Part shown: one piece after another, positions 56,739 to 64,000 of the stretch
Numbering within the stretch: position 1 is the stretch's first letter
Layout of the letters: every line of letters starts with the position of its first letter
Assembly: GCF_007176755.1 (NCBI RefSeq)
Contig: NZ_BJTV01000002.1
Span: forward strand, 434,655-498,654
DNA length: 64,000 nt
From: Streptomyces sp. 1-11
GTDB lineage: Bacteria > Actinomycetota > Actinomycetes > Streptomycetales > Streptomycetaceae
Reading direction: 5' to 3'
Notes under the pieces: model-generated
The model's database searches: none
Seen by the model: the letters and a program-made list of their open reading frames with translations, nothing else
Told to the model about the DNA's origin: nothing
Position numbers and translations under genes: made by a program

Positions 56739-57251
56739 GGAGCCGAGCCGGGTGACCCGGACCAGGCCCAGCCAGGTCTCCGGGCCCGGCTGGGCGTAGG
56801 CGGCGGCGACCGCGTACGGGCCCGGGGCGAGCGGGACGCGCAGGTGCCCGGCGCGCTCCACCCTTCCGCCCGGCCGGGCCGCGTCGAACAGCACCACCGG
56901 GCCGGGCACCTGCCAGCGGATCTCGGGCCCCCACTCGGCCGTGCCGAGCGCGGCGGGGACGTGGGCCAGCAGTTCGTCCTCGGAGTCCGCGGCGGACCAG
57001 CGCACGAAGACGCCCTGTTCCGGCAGGTAGGCGGTGGCGGCGGGCTCGTCGCCGAGGACCAGGGCCGCGCTGTCGCCGACCGGGAGCAGGCCGGCGTACC
57101 CGTCGACCTCGCAGGCGCGGTCGTAGTCGGTGGCGAACTCCTCGCTGTCGGCGCCCGCCCAGAACGGCAGCACCGTCTCCGGCACGGCTATCAGGGGCCC
57201 TCCGCCCGACTCCACCCACTGCAGTGCGCCTTGATCCGCGTATCGAGACAT
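56736..57251 (-). CDS. Imm21-like immunity protein, orphan
   Basis: A 171-aa protein matching the Imm21 pattern as I know it: LQWVESGGGPLIAVPETVLP at the N-terminus, then DYDRACEVDGYAGLLPVGDS, ALVLGDEPAATAYLPEQGVF and VRWSAADSEDELLAHVP. Immunity proteins of this kind neutralise toxins of polymorphic toxin systems, but no toxin is nearby. Its neighbours are a P450 operon and a rhodanese gene, so it may act against toxins of other strains or be a relic. The family call is from memory without a search. Confidence 0.7.
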   Translation of the reverse strand: MSRYADQGALQWVESGGGPLIAVPETVLPFWAGADSEEFATDYDRACEVDGYAGLLPVGDSAALVLGDEPAATAYLPEQGVFVRWSAADSEDELLAHVPAALGTAEWGPEIRWQVPGPVVLFDAARPGGRVERAGHLRVPLAPGPYAVAAAYAQPGPETWLGLVRVTRLGS

Positions 57252-57288
57252 GGGCAGAACCTACACGCACGCCGATCACCCGCCGGGG

Positions 57289-57762
57289 TCAGCAGCCGCA
57301 TTCGGCCCCGGCCGGCGCGGTCAGCGGGTCGGTCTCGCGCCGGGCGCCGCCCTGCCAGGTCTCGTAGCCGAAGCCCTCCCGCGCCCAGTACTCGAACCCG
57401 CCGAGCATCTCCTTGACCCGGTAGCCGAGTTCGGCGAGGGCGAGGGCGGCGCGGGTGGCGCCGTTGCAGCCTGGGCCCCAGCAGTACGTCACCACGGGCA
57501 CGGCCTTGTCGAGGAGCCGCTCGGCCTGTGCGGGGATGAGCGCGGTGGGCAGGTGGACGGCGCCCGGGACGTGCCCCTGCTCCCAGGACTCGGTGGACCG
57601 GGAGTCGACCACCACGAAGCCGGGGTCGCCGCCGGCCGCGAGCGCGGCGGCGACGTCCGAGACGTCGGCGTGGAAGGCCAGGGAGGCCCGGAAGTGGGCG
57701 GCCGCCTCGGCCGGGGCGGCGGGGGCGACGCGCAGGACGGGGTTCTCGGTGTCGGTGACCAT
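57289..57762 (-). CDS. Rhodanese-like sulfurtransferase
   Basis: A 157-aa rhodanese domain. FVVVDSRSTESWEQGHVPGAVHLP is the start of the fold (CH2A-like), and the active-site loop VTYCWGPGCNGATRAALALAELGY has the catalytic Cys in the loop CWGPGC. VKEMLGGFEYWAREGFGYETW is the last conserved part. Two extra Cys are at the C-terminal end (ECGC). It should move sulfane sulfur or act in redox/thiol signalling. ATG at 57762 is 7 nt after TAGATT on the minus strand (57770-57775) and lacks a Shine-Dalgarno, so the mRNA is probably leaderless. It is divergent from an Lrp gene with 94 bp between starts. Confidence 0.9.
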   Translation of the reverse strand: MVTDTENPVLRVAPAAPAEAAAHFRASLAFHADVSDVAAALAAGGDPGFVVVDSRSTESWEQGHVPGAVHLPTALIPAQAERLLDKAVPVVTYCWGPGCNGATRAALALAELGYRVKEMLGGFEYWAREGFGYETWQGGARRETDPLTAPAGAECGC

Positions 57763-57856
57763 GACCGGAAATCTACGGTCCCGCACCCGTTGGCCGAAGT
57801 GCCGATCCCCGGCATTCCGCTTGATCCGCCGGGGATCTTCCTGCTATTCATCGCGC

Positions 57857-58303
57857 ATGACCGTGTATTCCCCGGACGCCACCGACTGGCGGATCCTGGA
57901 CGTCCTGCAGCGCGAGGGCCGGGCCAGCTACGCCGAACTGGCGCGGGCCGTCTCGATGTCCCCGAGCGCCGTCACCGAACGGGTGCGCCGGCTGGAGGAG
58001 GCCGGTGTCATCCAGGGTTACGCGGCGGTCGTCGACCCGGAACGCCTCGGGCTGCCGATCCTCGCCTTCGTGCGGCTGCGCTATCCGCACGGCAACTACA
58101 AGCCGTTCCACGATCTGGTGGCGGCGACGCCGGAGATCCTGGAGGCCCATCACGTCACCGGTGACGACTGCTTCGTCATCAAGGTCGCCGCGCGGTCCAT
58201 GCCGCACCTGGAGGAGATCTCCGGCCGGATCGGCGCGCTGGGCTCGGTGACCACCAGCGTGGTGTACTCCTCCCCGCTCCCGCGGCGGCCGCTCGGCCGC
58301 TGA
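57857..58303 (+). CDS. Lrp/AsnC-family regulator
   Basis: A 148-aa Lrp/AsnC protein: helix-turn-helix DWRILDVLQREGRASYAELA, then VSMSPSAVTERVRRLEEAGV; effector domain GLPILAFVRLRYPHGNYKPF, HHVTGDDCFVIKVAARSMPH, VTTSVVYSSPLP. A promoter of TTGATC (57821-57826), 18 bp, TATTCA (57845-57850) ends 6 nt before the ATG, giving a leaderless transcript. Divergent placement suggests that it controls the rhodanese gene. Its paralogue at 46250-46741 is likewise divergent from a sulfur-metabolism enzyme. Confidence 0.93.
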   Translation: MTVYSPDATDWRILDVLQREGRASYAELARAVSMSPSAVTERVRRLEEAGVIQGYAAVVDPERLGLPILAFVRLRYPHGNYKPFHDLVAATPEILEAHHVTGDDCFVIKVAARSMPHLEEISGRIGALGSVTTSVVYSSPLPRRPLGR

Positions 58304-58325
58304 CCGGTCCGGGCCCGCGTCGCGG

Positions 58326-61316
58326 TCAGGCCCCGCGCTGCCGAAGCGAGGAGCCCGATCTGCCCTTGACCACCTCCAGTTGGGCGTGGATCCGGCGGCG
58401 CAGGTCGGCGACGTGGCTGACGATGCCGACGCTGCGGTCGCGTTCGCGCAGCGCGTCCAGGACGTCCAGGACCTCGTCGAGGGTCTGGTCGTCCAGGCTG
58501 CCGAAGCCCTCGTCGATGAAGAGGGTGTCCAGGCGGACGCCGCCCGCCTCGTCGGTGACGACGTCGGCGAGGCCCAGGGCCAGGGCGAGGGAGGCGAAGA
58601 AGGTCTCACCGCCCGACAGGGTGGCGGTGTCCCGCTCACGGCCGGTCCACGCGTCGACGACGTGCAGGCCGAGTCCGCTGCGGCCGCGTCCGGTGCGGTC
58701 GTCGGAGTGGACGAGGGTGTAACGGCCGGAGGACATGCGCCGCAGACGTACGGTCGCGGCGGCGGCGACCTGTTCGAGGCGGGCCGCGAGCACGTACGAC
58801 TCCAGGCGCATCCGGCGTTCGTTGTCGGCCGAGGTGCCCGCGGTGAGCGCGGCCAGCCGGGCCACCCGGTCGTACTCCTCGCGCAGGGGCGCGAGCCGGC
58901 GCACGCCCTCGGCCGCGCGGGCGGACAGACGGTCCAGTTCGGTGCAGCGGCGGGCCGCCGCGTCCCGTGCGGAGGCCGCCTCGCGCAGCCGCCGTGCCGC
59001 CTCGACCGCCGTCCGCTGCGCGGCGTCCGGATCGGCGGGGGGCCGCTGTGCGGCGGCCGCGGTGCCGGCCTCGGCCAGCACGGCGCGTACCGCCGCCTCC
59101 TCGTTCTGCCGGTCGTCCAGGCGGTGCTGGAGTTCGCGGTGGGCCGCGTCGTCGAGGAGGGCGGCGGCCGCGTCCCGCGGGGTGTCGAAGCCGGCGCGGT
59201 AGGCGGCGTCGGCGAGGCGGGCGTCGGCGTCCTTGAGCCGCTGGGCGGCGTCCTCGGCCGCGCGGGCGGCGTCGGCGGCCTCGGTGAGCCGGGCCGCCAG
59301 CCGCTCCAGTTCCGCGGCCCGCGCCGCGACGCTGGCCGCGGTCCCCCGCGCCGTCGCCAGCTCCCGCTCCAGCGCGCTCTGTTCGCGCTCCAGGGTCTCG
59401 CGCCGGGTGACGCGGGCGGCGGTGCGCACGGCGGCCCGCTGGCGCTCGTCTAGGCGCCGCTCGCGCTCCTGCTCGGCCCGGCGCAGCTCCTCGTGGGCGG
59501 CGTGCAGGGCCGAGGCGTCCCGGCGGGCGTCCGTCCACCGCCGCTCCAGGTCGTCGGCCTCGGCGGCGAGCCGGTCGGTGGGTGTGTCGCCGGCCTCGGC
59601 GGTGGCGGCGGCCAGCGCCTCGCGGACGACGCCGAGCCGCCGCTCGTCCTCGGCCTGCTGCTCCTCGGCCCGCCGGGAGGCGGTGAGGGCGCGCTCCTCG
59701 GTCTCGCGGTCGACGTGCCCGGCGACCTTGCGGGCCGGCGCGGGATGTTCGGTGGCTCCGCACACGGCGCAGGGCTCGCCGTCGGTGAGCCGCGCGGCCA
59801 GTTCGGCGGCGATGCCGTTCAGGCGCTGTTCCTTGAGGTCGAGCCAGTGGGCGCGGGCGTCGACGGCCTGCTGCCCGGAAGCCAGCGCCCGCTGCCGGGC
59901 CCGTTCCAGGTCGGAGGCGAGCTCGTCCCGGGTGCGGGCCGCGGCGAGGCGCCGCCGGGCGGGTTCGCGCAGGACGGCGAGCTGTTCGGCGCGGGTCGCC
60001 GCCTCCTGGGCGGACTCGACGCGGGCCCGCAGGCCGGCGCGGGTGGTGTCCCATCCGGCGAGCCAGGCGTCGGCCTCGCGCAGTACGTCCTCGTCGGCAC
60101 GCTCCTGCTGGTCGAGTCCGGCACGCTCCTCGGCGGCCTCGGCGAGCCGTCGTTCGGCGCGCCGGGCCGACTCCAGGCCGCCCAGTTCCTCGGCGGCCCG
60201 GCGCGCGGCGGCCGCGAGACCCGCCGGGCCGTCGCCCGCGTGGCTGCCGGGCAGGCCGACGCGGGCGCGCGCCTCGGCCGCGGCCGCGCCACGGTGCTCG
60301 CGCTCGGCCGCGTCGCGCAGTTCCAGCGCGGGCGCCACCGTCTCGGCCTTGCGCGCACGCGCCATCCGCTCCTGCGCCTCCCGGTACGCGCCCGCTTCCT
60401 CCTCCAGCCGTCCGGCACGCTGCCGGGCCTCGGCGAACCGGCTCTGCAGCCGGGCGAGTTCGCGTGCCTCGTCCAGGGTGTGCCGGGCCGCCTCGTGGTC
60501 GGTCTCGGCTGCGGTGAGGCCGCACCGGGCGATGGTGAGGCGCTCGCGCGCGGCGGCCCGGGCCACGGCCGCGGCGCGGAGCACGGCCTCGGCGAGGCCC
60601 GGCTCCCCGGGGCTCAGCTCGGGCAGCTCCATCGCGTCGCCCGCCTCCTGCTGCATGCGGTGGGCGTCCGCGAGCAGCGCGGCGTCGCCCTCGCGCACCC
60701 GGGCCTCGCTCGTGCGCCGGCGCTCGGCCAGCCGTTTCTCCACGTCGGCGAAGCGCTGGGTGTCGAAGAGGCGCCCCAGCAGCCGGCCCCGGGCCTCGGC
60801 GTCGGCGCGCAGGAAGCGGGCGAAGTCGCCCTGGGGCAGCAGGACCACCTGGCAGAACTGCTCGCGGCTCATGCCGAGGAGCTGGATGATCTCCTCGCCG
60901 ATCTCCTGGTGGGAGCGGCTGAGGTCCTTCCAGGCGCCGGCCGGGGCGTCGTACTCGCGCAGCCAGGTCTGCGCCTTGTCGACGGTCGTGCCCTTGCCGC
61001 GCAGTTTGCGGCGCTCCCACGGCGGCTGCCGGGTGACCTCAAGCCGCCGTCCGGCGACGGTGAGTTCGAGGCGGACCTCGGTGCGCGTGCCCGGTTCGGC
61101 GTGGTCGCTGCGCAGGTTCATGCCCTGGCCGGTCTGCCGGGCGCCGGGCACGGTGCCGTAGAGGGCGTAGCAGACGGCGTCGAGGACGGAGGTCTTGCCC
61201 GCGCCGGTGGGGCCGTGCAGCAGGAAGAGCCCGGCGGTGGACAGCGCGTCGAAGTCGACTCGCTGGGAGCCGCCGAAGGGCCCGAAGGCGGTGATGTCCA
61301 GCCGGTGCAGCCTCAC
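58326..61316 (-). CDS. sbcC: SbcC-type SMC-like nuclease ATPase subunit
   Basis: A 996-aa Rad50/SbcC ATPase. N-terminal MRLHRLDITAFGPFGG-type start, Walker A LLHGPTGAGKTSVLDAV, Q-loop region near FCQVVLLPQGDFARFLRA. Long coiled coils flank a central zinc hook, EPCAVCGATEHPAP (Cys-x-x-Cys). The C-terminal lobe has TATLSGGETFFASLALALG (signature), LDTLFIDEGFGSLDDQTLDE (Walker B) and VGIVSHVADLR (H-loop). It pairs with SbcD to process DNA ends and hairpins. GTG start overlaps the sbcD stop as GTGA. Length is at the upper end of normal (about 1000 aa). Confidence 0.96.
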   Translation of the reverse strand: MRLHRLDITAFGPFGGSQRVDFDALSTAGLFLLHGPTGAGKTSVLDAVCYALYGTVPGARQTGQGMNLRSDHAEPGTRTEVRLELTVAGRRLEVTRQPPWERRKLRGKGTTVDKAQTWLREYDAPAGAWKDLSRSHQEIGEEIIQLLGMSREQFCQVVLLPQGDFARFLRADAEARGRLLGRLFDTQRFADVEKRLAERRRTSEARVREGDAALLADAHRMQQEAGDAMELPELSPGEPGLAEAVLRAAAVARAAARERLTIARCGLTAAETDHEAARHTLDEARELARLQSRFAEARQRAGRLEEEAGAYREAQERMARARKAETVAPALELRDAAEREHRGAAAAEARARVGLPGSHAGDGPAGLAAAARRAAEELGGLESARRAERRLAEAAEERAGLDQQERADEDVLREADAWLAGWDTTRAGLRARVESAQEAATRAEQLAVLREPARRRLAAARTRDELASDLERARQRALASGQQAVDARAHWLDLKEQRLNGIAAELAARLTDGEPCAVCGATEHPAPARKVAGHVDRETEERALTASRRAEEQQAEDERRLGVVREALAAATAEAGDTPTDRLAAEADDLERRWTDARRDASALHAAHEELRRAEQERERRLDERQRAAVRTAARVTRRETLEREQSALERELATARGTAASVAARAAELERLAARLTEAADAARAAEDAAQRLKDADARLADAAYRAGFDTPRDAAAALLDDAAHRELQHRLDDRQNEEAAVRAVLAEAGTAAAAQRPPADPDAAQRTAVEAARRLREAASARDAAARRCTELDRLSARAAEGVRRLAPLREEYDRVARLAALTAGTSADNERRMRLESYVLAARLEQVAAAATVRLRRMSSGRYTLVHSDDRTGRGRSGLGLHVVDAWTGRERDTATLSGGETFFASLALALGLADVVTDEAGGVRLDTLFIDEGFGSLDDQTLDEVLDVLDALRERDRSVGIVSHVADLRRRIHAQLEVVKGRSGSSLRQRGA

Positions 61317-62476
61317 CTCGCCACCTCCCGCACCGCGTCGTGGGCGCGCACCGCGTCGAACGCCTCGCGGAGCACGGCCGCCTCCGGCTCGTCGGGCCCG
61401 GCGCCGCGCACATGGGCGACGAAGTCCTCGGCGATCTCCTGGTCGCCGCGGCCGGCGAGGCGCCGGGCGTACGACACCTTGGGGTCGTCGGCGGCCCGGT
61501 CGGGGGCGAAGACCAGGCTGAGGGTGTGCGGGAAGCGCTCCGTGAGCCGGGCCATGGGGTCGGCCGGGCGGACCGGATCGGTGAGGGTGGCCTCGACGAA
61601 GGCGCCCTCGTGGCGGGCGAGCCCGGGGTCGGCGAGCAGTTCCTCCAGGGCGCCCCGGATCCGGGCCAGCGGGCGCGGGACCGGGCAGTCGAGGCGCTCG
61701 GCGGCGACGGAGCCGTCGGCGGCCAGGTCGACGAGCCACATGCTCTTGCGGTGGTCGGCCTCGGAGAAGGAGTAGGCGAGCGGGGAGCCGGAGTAGCGCA
61801 CCCGCTCGGTGAGGGTCTGGCAGCCGTGCAGATGCCCGAGGGCCACGTAGTCGACGCCGTCGAAGACCCCGGCCGGCACGGCGGCCACCCCGCCGACGGT
61901 GATGTCCCGTTCGCTGTCGCTGGCCCGGCCGCCGGTGACGAAGGCGTGGGCGAGGACGACGGAGCGGGTGCCCGGCGCGCGGCCGGCGAGGTCGGCGCGG
62001 ACCCGCTCCATGGCGGCGGCCAGCACGGTCTCGTGACCCGCCTTCTCCACCGCGAACTCCTCCTTGACCAGGGCGGGTTCGAGGTACGGCAGGCCGTAGA
62101 AGGCGACGTCCCCGTGGGCGTCGCGCAGCACCACCGGGGTGCCGACGGCGGACGGCTCGGTGCGCAGGTGGATGCCCGCGCGGTCGATGAGACCGGCGCC
62201 GACGCCGAGGCGGCGGGCCGAGTCGTGGTTGCCGGAGATCATCACCGTGGGCACCCCCAGCTCCGCGAGGCGGTGCAGGGCCTCGTCGAAGAGCTCGACC
62301 GCGGCGAGCGGGGGCACCGCGCGGTCGTACACGTCGCCGGACACGACCACCGCGTCCACCTCCCGTTCACGCACGGTGGCGACGAGGTGACCGATGAACC
62401 CGGCCTGGGCCCCGAGCATGTTCACCCGGTGGAAGGCCCGGCCCAGGTGCCAGTCGGACGTGTGCAGGAGTCGCAT
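61313..62476 (-). CDS. sbcD: SbcD-type exonuclease subunit
   Basis: A 387-aa Mre11/SbcD nuclease: LLHTSDWHLGRAFHRVNM (metal motif DxH), VVVSGDVYDRAVPP (GDxxD), MISGNHDSARRLG (GNHD), VLAHAFVTGG (His) and YVALGHLHGCQTL (GHxH), all five phosphoesterase motifs intact. The C-terminal half with LSFSEADHRKSM-type capping and the DPKVSYARRLAGRGD helix contacts SbcC. The ATG at 62476 is 8 nt after TAGGGT (minus strand, 62485-62490) without a Shine-Dalgarno, so sbcD leads a leaderless sbcD-sbcC operon. Confidence 0.97.
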   Translation of the reverse strand: MRLLHTSDWHLGRAFHRVNMLGAQAGFIGHLVATVREREVDAVVVSGDVYDRAVPPLAAVELFDEALHRLAELGVPTVMISGNHDSARRLGVGAGLIDRAGIHLRTEPSAVGTPVVLRDAHGDVAFYGLPYLEPALVKEEFAVEKAGHETVLAAAMERVRADLAGRAPGTRSVVLAHAFVTGGRASDSERDITVGGVAAVPAGVFDGVDYVALGHLHGCQTLTERVRYSGSPLAYSFSEADHRKSMWLVDLAADGSVAAERLDCPVPRPLARIRGALEELLADPGLARHEGAFVEATLTDPVRPADPMARLTERFPHTLSLVFAPDRAADDPKVSYARRLAGRGDQEIAEDFVAHVRGAGPDEPEAAVLREAFDAVRAHDAVREVAR

Positions 62477-62605
62477 GATCCCCGACCCTAACGGCCGGGT
62501 CCGACACCACGGGGGGTTACTCCCGTACCAGCCCGTCATGACCCGCCCCGCACCGGTGCGTTATGTCCGATTGGCGATGAACTTCCGTTATGGGGGCGGT
62601 GAACG

Positions 62606-63232
62606 TCACGCGTCCCCGTAGGCCTCTCCGCCCAGTTCCAGGTCGGCCGTGCCCGCCGTCGCGTCGGCCAGCCAGGCGCGGAACGCGTCGACGTCGGCGT
62701 CCGGCAGGCCGATCTCGATGGTGACGGCCTCGCCGTAGCGGACGTCCCGGACCTCGCGGCCGGTGGCGCGCAGGTCGTTCTGCACCTTGCCCGCGCGCTG
62801 GTGGTCGACGGTCACCGTGGCCAGCCGGAACCGGCGCCGGGTGATGGTGCCGATCGTGTCCAGGGCCTCGCCTACGGAGCCGCCGTAGGCCCGGATGAGG
62901 CCGCCGGCGCCGAGCTTCACACCGCCGTAGTAGCGCGTGACGACGGCCACCACGTACCGCATGTCGCGGCGCAGCAGCATCTGCAGCATGGGGACGCCGG
63001 CCGTGCCGCCCGGTTCGCCGTCGTCGCTGGCCTTCTGCACGGCCGCGTCGGCGCCGATGACGTACGCCCAGCAGTTGTGCGTGGCGTCGGCGTGCTCCTT
63101 GCGGACGGCCGCGACGAACTCCTGGGCCTCCCGCTCGGTGGCGGCCGGGGCGAGGGCGCACAGGAAGCGGGAGCGGTTGATCTCGGTCTCGTGCACGCCC
63201 GCGCGGGCCACTGTGCGGTACTCGTCCTGCAT
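62606..63232 (-). CDS. IMPACT/YigZ-family protein
   Basis: A 208-aa YigZ/IMPACT-family protein. Conserved blocks: EINRSRFLCALAPAATE, THNCWAYVIGAD, ASDDGEPGGTAGVPMLQMLL (the family signature) and VTRYYGGVKLGAGGLIRAYGG. The C-terminal UPF0029-like domain includes VEDHQRAGK-type helix and LRATGREVRDVRYGE. Function is not settled; eukaryotic IMPACT binds GCN1, and bacterial YigZ may act in translation. ATG at 63232 is 6 nt after TAGGCT (63239-63244, minus strand), so the mRNA is probably leaderless. Confidence 0.93.
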   Translation of the reverse strand: MQDEYRTVARAGVHETEINRSRFLCALAPAATEREAQEFVAAVRKEHADATHNCWAYVIGADAAVQKASDDGEPGGTAGVPMLQMLLRRDMRYVVAVVTRYYGGVKLGAGGLIRAYGGSVGEALDTIGTITRRRFRLATVTVDHQRAGKVQNDLRATGREVRDVRYGEAVTIEIGLPDADVDAFRAWLADATAGTADLELGGEAYGDA

Positions 63233-63292
63233 TCCGTCAGCCTATGCGAGCGGCGCCGGGCGCCCGCTCGCGGTGCGGGCGCCCGGCTCCGG

Positions 63293-63841
63293 CTACCGCT
63301 TCGGCTTCTTCCCGCGCGGCACGGTGAACGACGTCAGCAGGGCCGCGCCGGGGGCGAGGGCCGGCCAGCCGGTGCCGCGCCAGGCCAGCACGGCGAGCGC
63401 GGCGGTGGGGAACTTCGCGCGCACGCGTTCGAGGGTGTCGTCGAGACCGTCCCCGGCCAGTTCGAGGACCAGGTCCTCCAGCCCCGGGTTGTGCCCGACC
63501 AGCAGCAGGGTCTCCACCTCGCCCGGCGTCTCGCGCACCACCTGGAGCAGGTCCGGTACGCCGGCCCCGTACAGCCTCGGGTCGAGGCGGACCGGGGGCG
63601 GGGTGCCCCACTGCGCGGAGGCCAGCTCCCAGGTGCGGCGGGCGCGTACGGCGGTGGAGCACAGGGCGAGGTCGGGCAGGCAGTCGATCTCGGCGAGCGC
63701 GCGGCCGGCGGCGGGGGCGTCCCGCAGCCCGCGCGGCGCCAGCGGGCGCCGGTGGTCCTCGACCCCTTCCGGCCAGGCGGACTTGGCGTGCCGCAGCACG
63801 ACCAGCCGGCGCAGCGGGCCCGCGCCCGCCCGCTCGATCAC
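63293..63841 (-). CDS. SixA-type phosphohistidine phosphatase
   Basis: A 182-aa histidine phosphatase. Catalytic RHA in RRLVVLRHAKSAWPEGVED, second His in LLLVGHNPGLEDLVLELAG, with CSTAVRARRTWELA and PRLYGAGVPDLLQVV between; both catalytic histidines are kept, unlike the degenerate relative at 118-840. SixA-like enzymes dephosphorylate phosphohistidine, for example in two-component or PTS-type proteins. The GTG start at 63841 overlaps the stop of the preceding gene by GTGA, so both are coupled. Confidence 0.93.
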   Translation of the reverse strand: MIERAGAGPLRRLVVLRHAKSAWPEGVEDHRRPLAPRGLRDAPAAGRALAEIDCLPDLALCSTAVRARRTWELASAQWGTPPPVRLDPRLYGAGVPDLLQVVRETPGEVETLLLVGHNPGLEDLVLELAGDGLDDTLERVRAKFPTAALAVLAWRGTGWPALAPGAALLTSFTVPRGKKPKR

Positions 63842-64000
63842 CCGAGGCTCCCGATGTCCCGCGCGAGCTCGAGGGCGAGCAGGCGGTCGGCGTACGCGTA
63901 CGTCTCGAAGCGGGCGCCGTCCGGGATGTCCGGGGCGCGCTCCACGTCCCTGAGCACGTCCAGCGCACGGGGCACGTCGAGGTCGTCCTCCCAGGCGTCG
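63838..64000 (-). CDS. Partial gene, C-terminal end only
   Basis: The last 53 codons of a gene running off the right edge. The visible end reads DAWEDDLDVPRALDVLRDVE, followed by FETYAYADRLLALELARDIG. Helical, Asp/Arg-rich, and similar in feel to the C-terminal helices of cysteinyl-tRNA-synthetase-like proteins found beside sixA, but too short for a firm call. Its TGA (63840-63838) overlaps the sixA-type GTG start. Confidence 0.5.
   Translation of the reverse strand, partial: DAWEDDLDVPRALDVLRDVERAPDIPDGARFETYAYADRLLALELARDIGSLG

Overview
The window is chromosomal DNA from a Streptomyces-type actinomycete. It is very GC-rich, codons strongly favour G or C in third position, many genes start at GTG or TTG, and many starts have a TANNNT box 6-8 nt upstream and no Shine-Dalgarno (leaderless mRNAs). 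Typical Streptomyces families are present: a DUF397/DUF5753 regulator cassette, an XRE-NACHT-membrane protein, a SWIM/DUF6493 pair, F420-dependent (LLM) oxidoreductase, Lrp regulators and P450s. Most content looks like core chromosome. I see no insertion sequence, integrase, rRNA, tRNA or CRISPR array.

Layout. 0.1-3.9 kb: a degenerate histidine-phosphatase, a two-component pair (response regulator then kinase) and an acyltransferase. 3.9-6.7 kb: an NAD-dependent epimerase-like protein and, convergent to it, a secreted tripeptidyl aminopeptidase. 6.8-11.6 kb: a complete urease operon in the order ureA-B-C-F-G-D on the minus strand, with a GlnR-type box upstream. 11.7-14.1 kb: an orphan Phd-type antitoxin, a ClpP-like protein lacking the catalytic His, and a secreted NlpC/P60 hydrolase behind a c-di-AMP (ydaO) riboswitch. 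14.2-16.0 kb: an ATPase/XRE-DUF5753/DUF397 regulatory cassette. 16.1-20.7 kb: biotin genes, bioF divergent from bioB-bioA-bioD. 20.8-24.3 kb: methyltransferase, ABC ATPase with a collapsed FtsX-type permease remnant, LLM oxidoreductase and GNAT. 24.5-30 kb: paired CNNM/CBS membrane proteins, SGNH hydrolase, purB and mug.

30-34 kb: an ABC exporter divergent from its probable two-component system, with two palindromes 21 bp apart between them. 34-39 kb: ROK and GntR/UTRA regulators, a DasR-like operator, an alpha/beta hydrolase and a PhoD phosphatase with a possible PHO box. 39-43.4 kb: SWIM zinc-finger and DUF6493 proteins as a translationally coupled pair. 43.5-48.5 kb: an ACT-GNAT membrane fusion, a trans-sulfuration enzyme with a divergent Lrp regulator, and a DUF885 peptidase-like protein. 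48.6-53.5 kb: the XRE-NACHT-membrane protein, a tiny zinc-finger/membrane protein, and two secreted hydrolases. 53.8-56.7 kb: a ferredoxin, ferredoxin reductase and cytochrome P450 operon. 56.7-64 kb: an orphan Imm21-like immunity protein, a rhodanese with divergent Lrp, sbcC-sbcD, an IMPACT-family protein, SixA and a partial gene running off the right edge.

The best candidates for something under-described are the stand-alone NACHT protein with membrane helices (possible defence NTPase) with its small membrane neighbour, the SWIM/DUF6493 pair without its usual MoxR/VWA partners, the Ser-Glu-Asp ClpP-like protein beside an orphan antitoxin, and the Cys/His-repeat tail on biotin synthase. All functional calls rest on reading motifs by eye; no database search was run.
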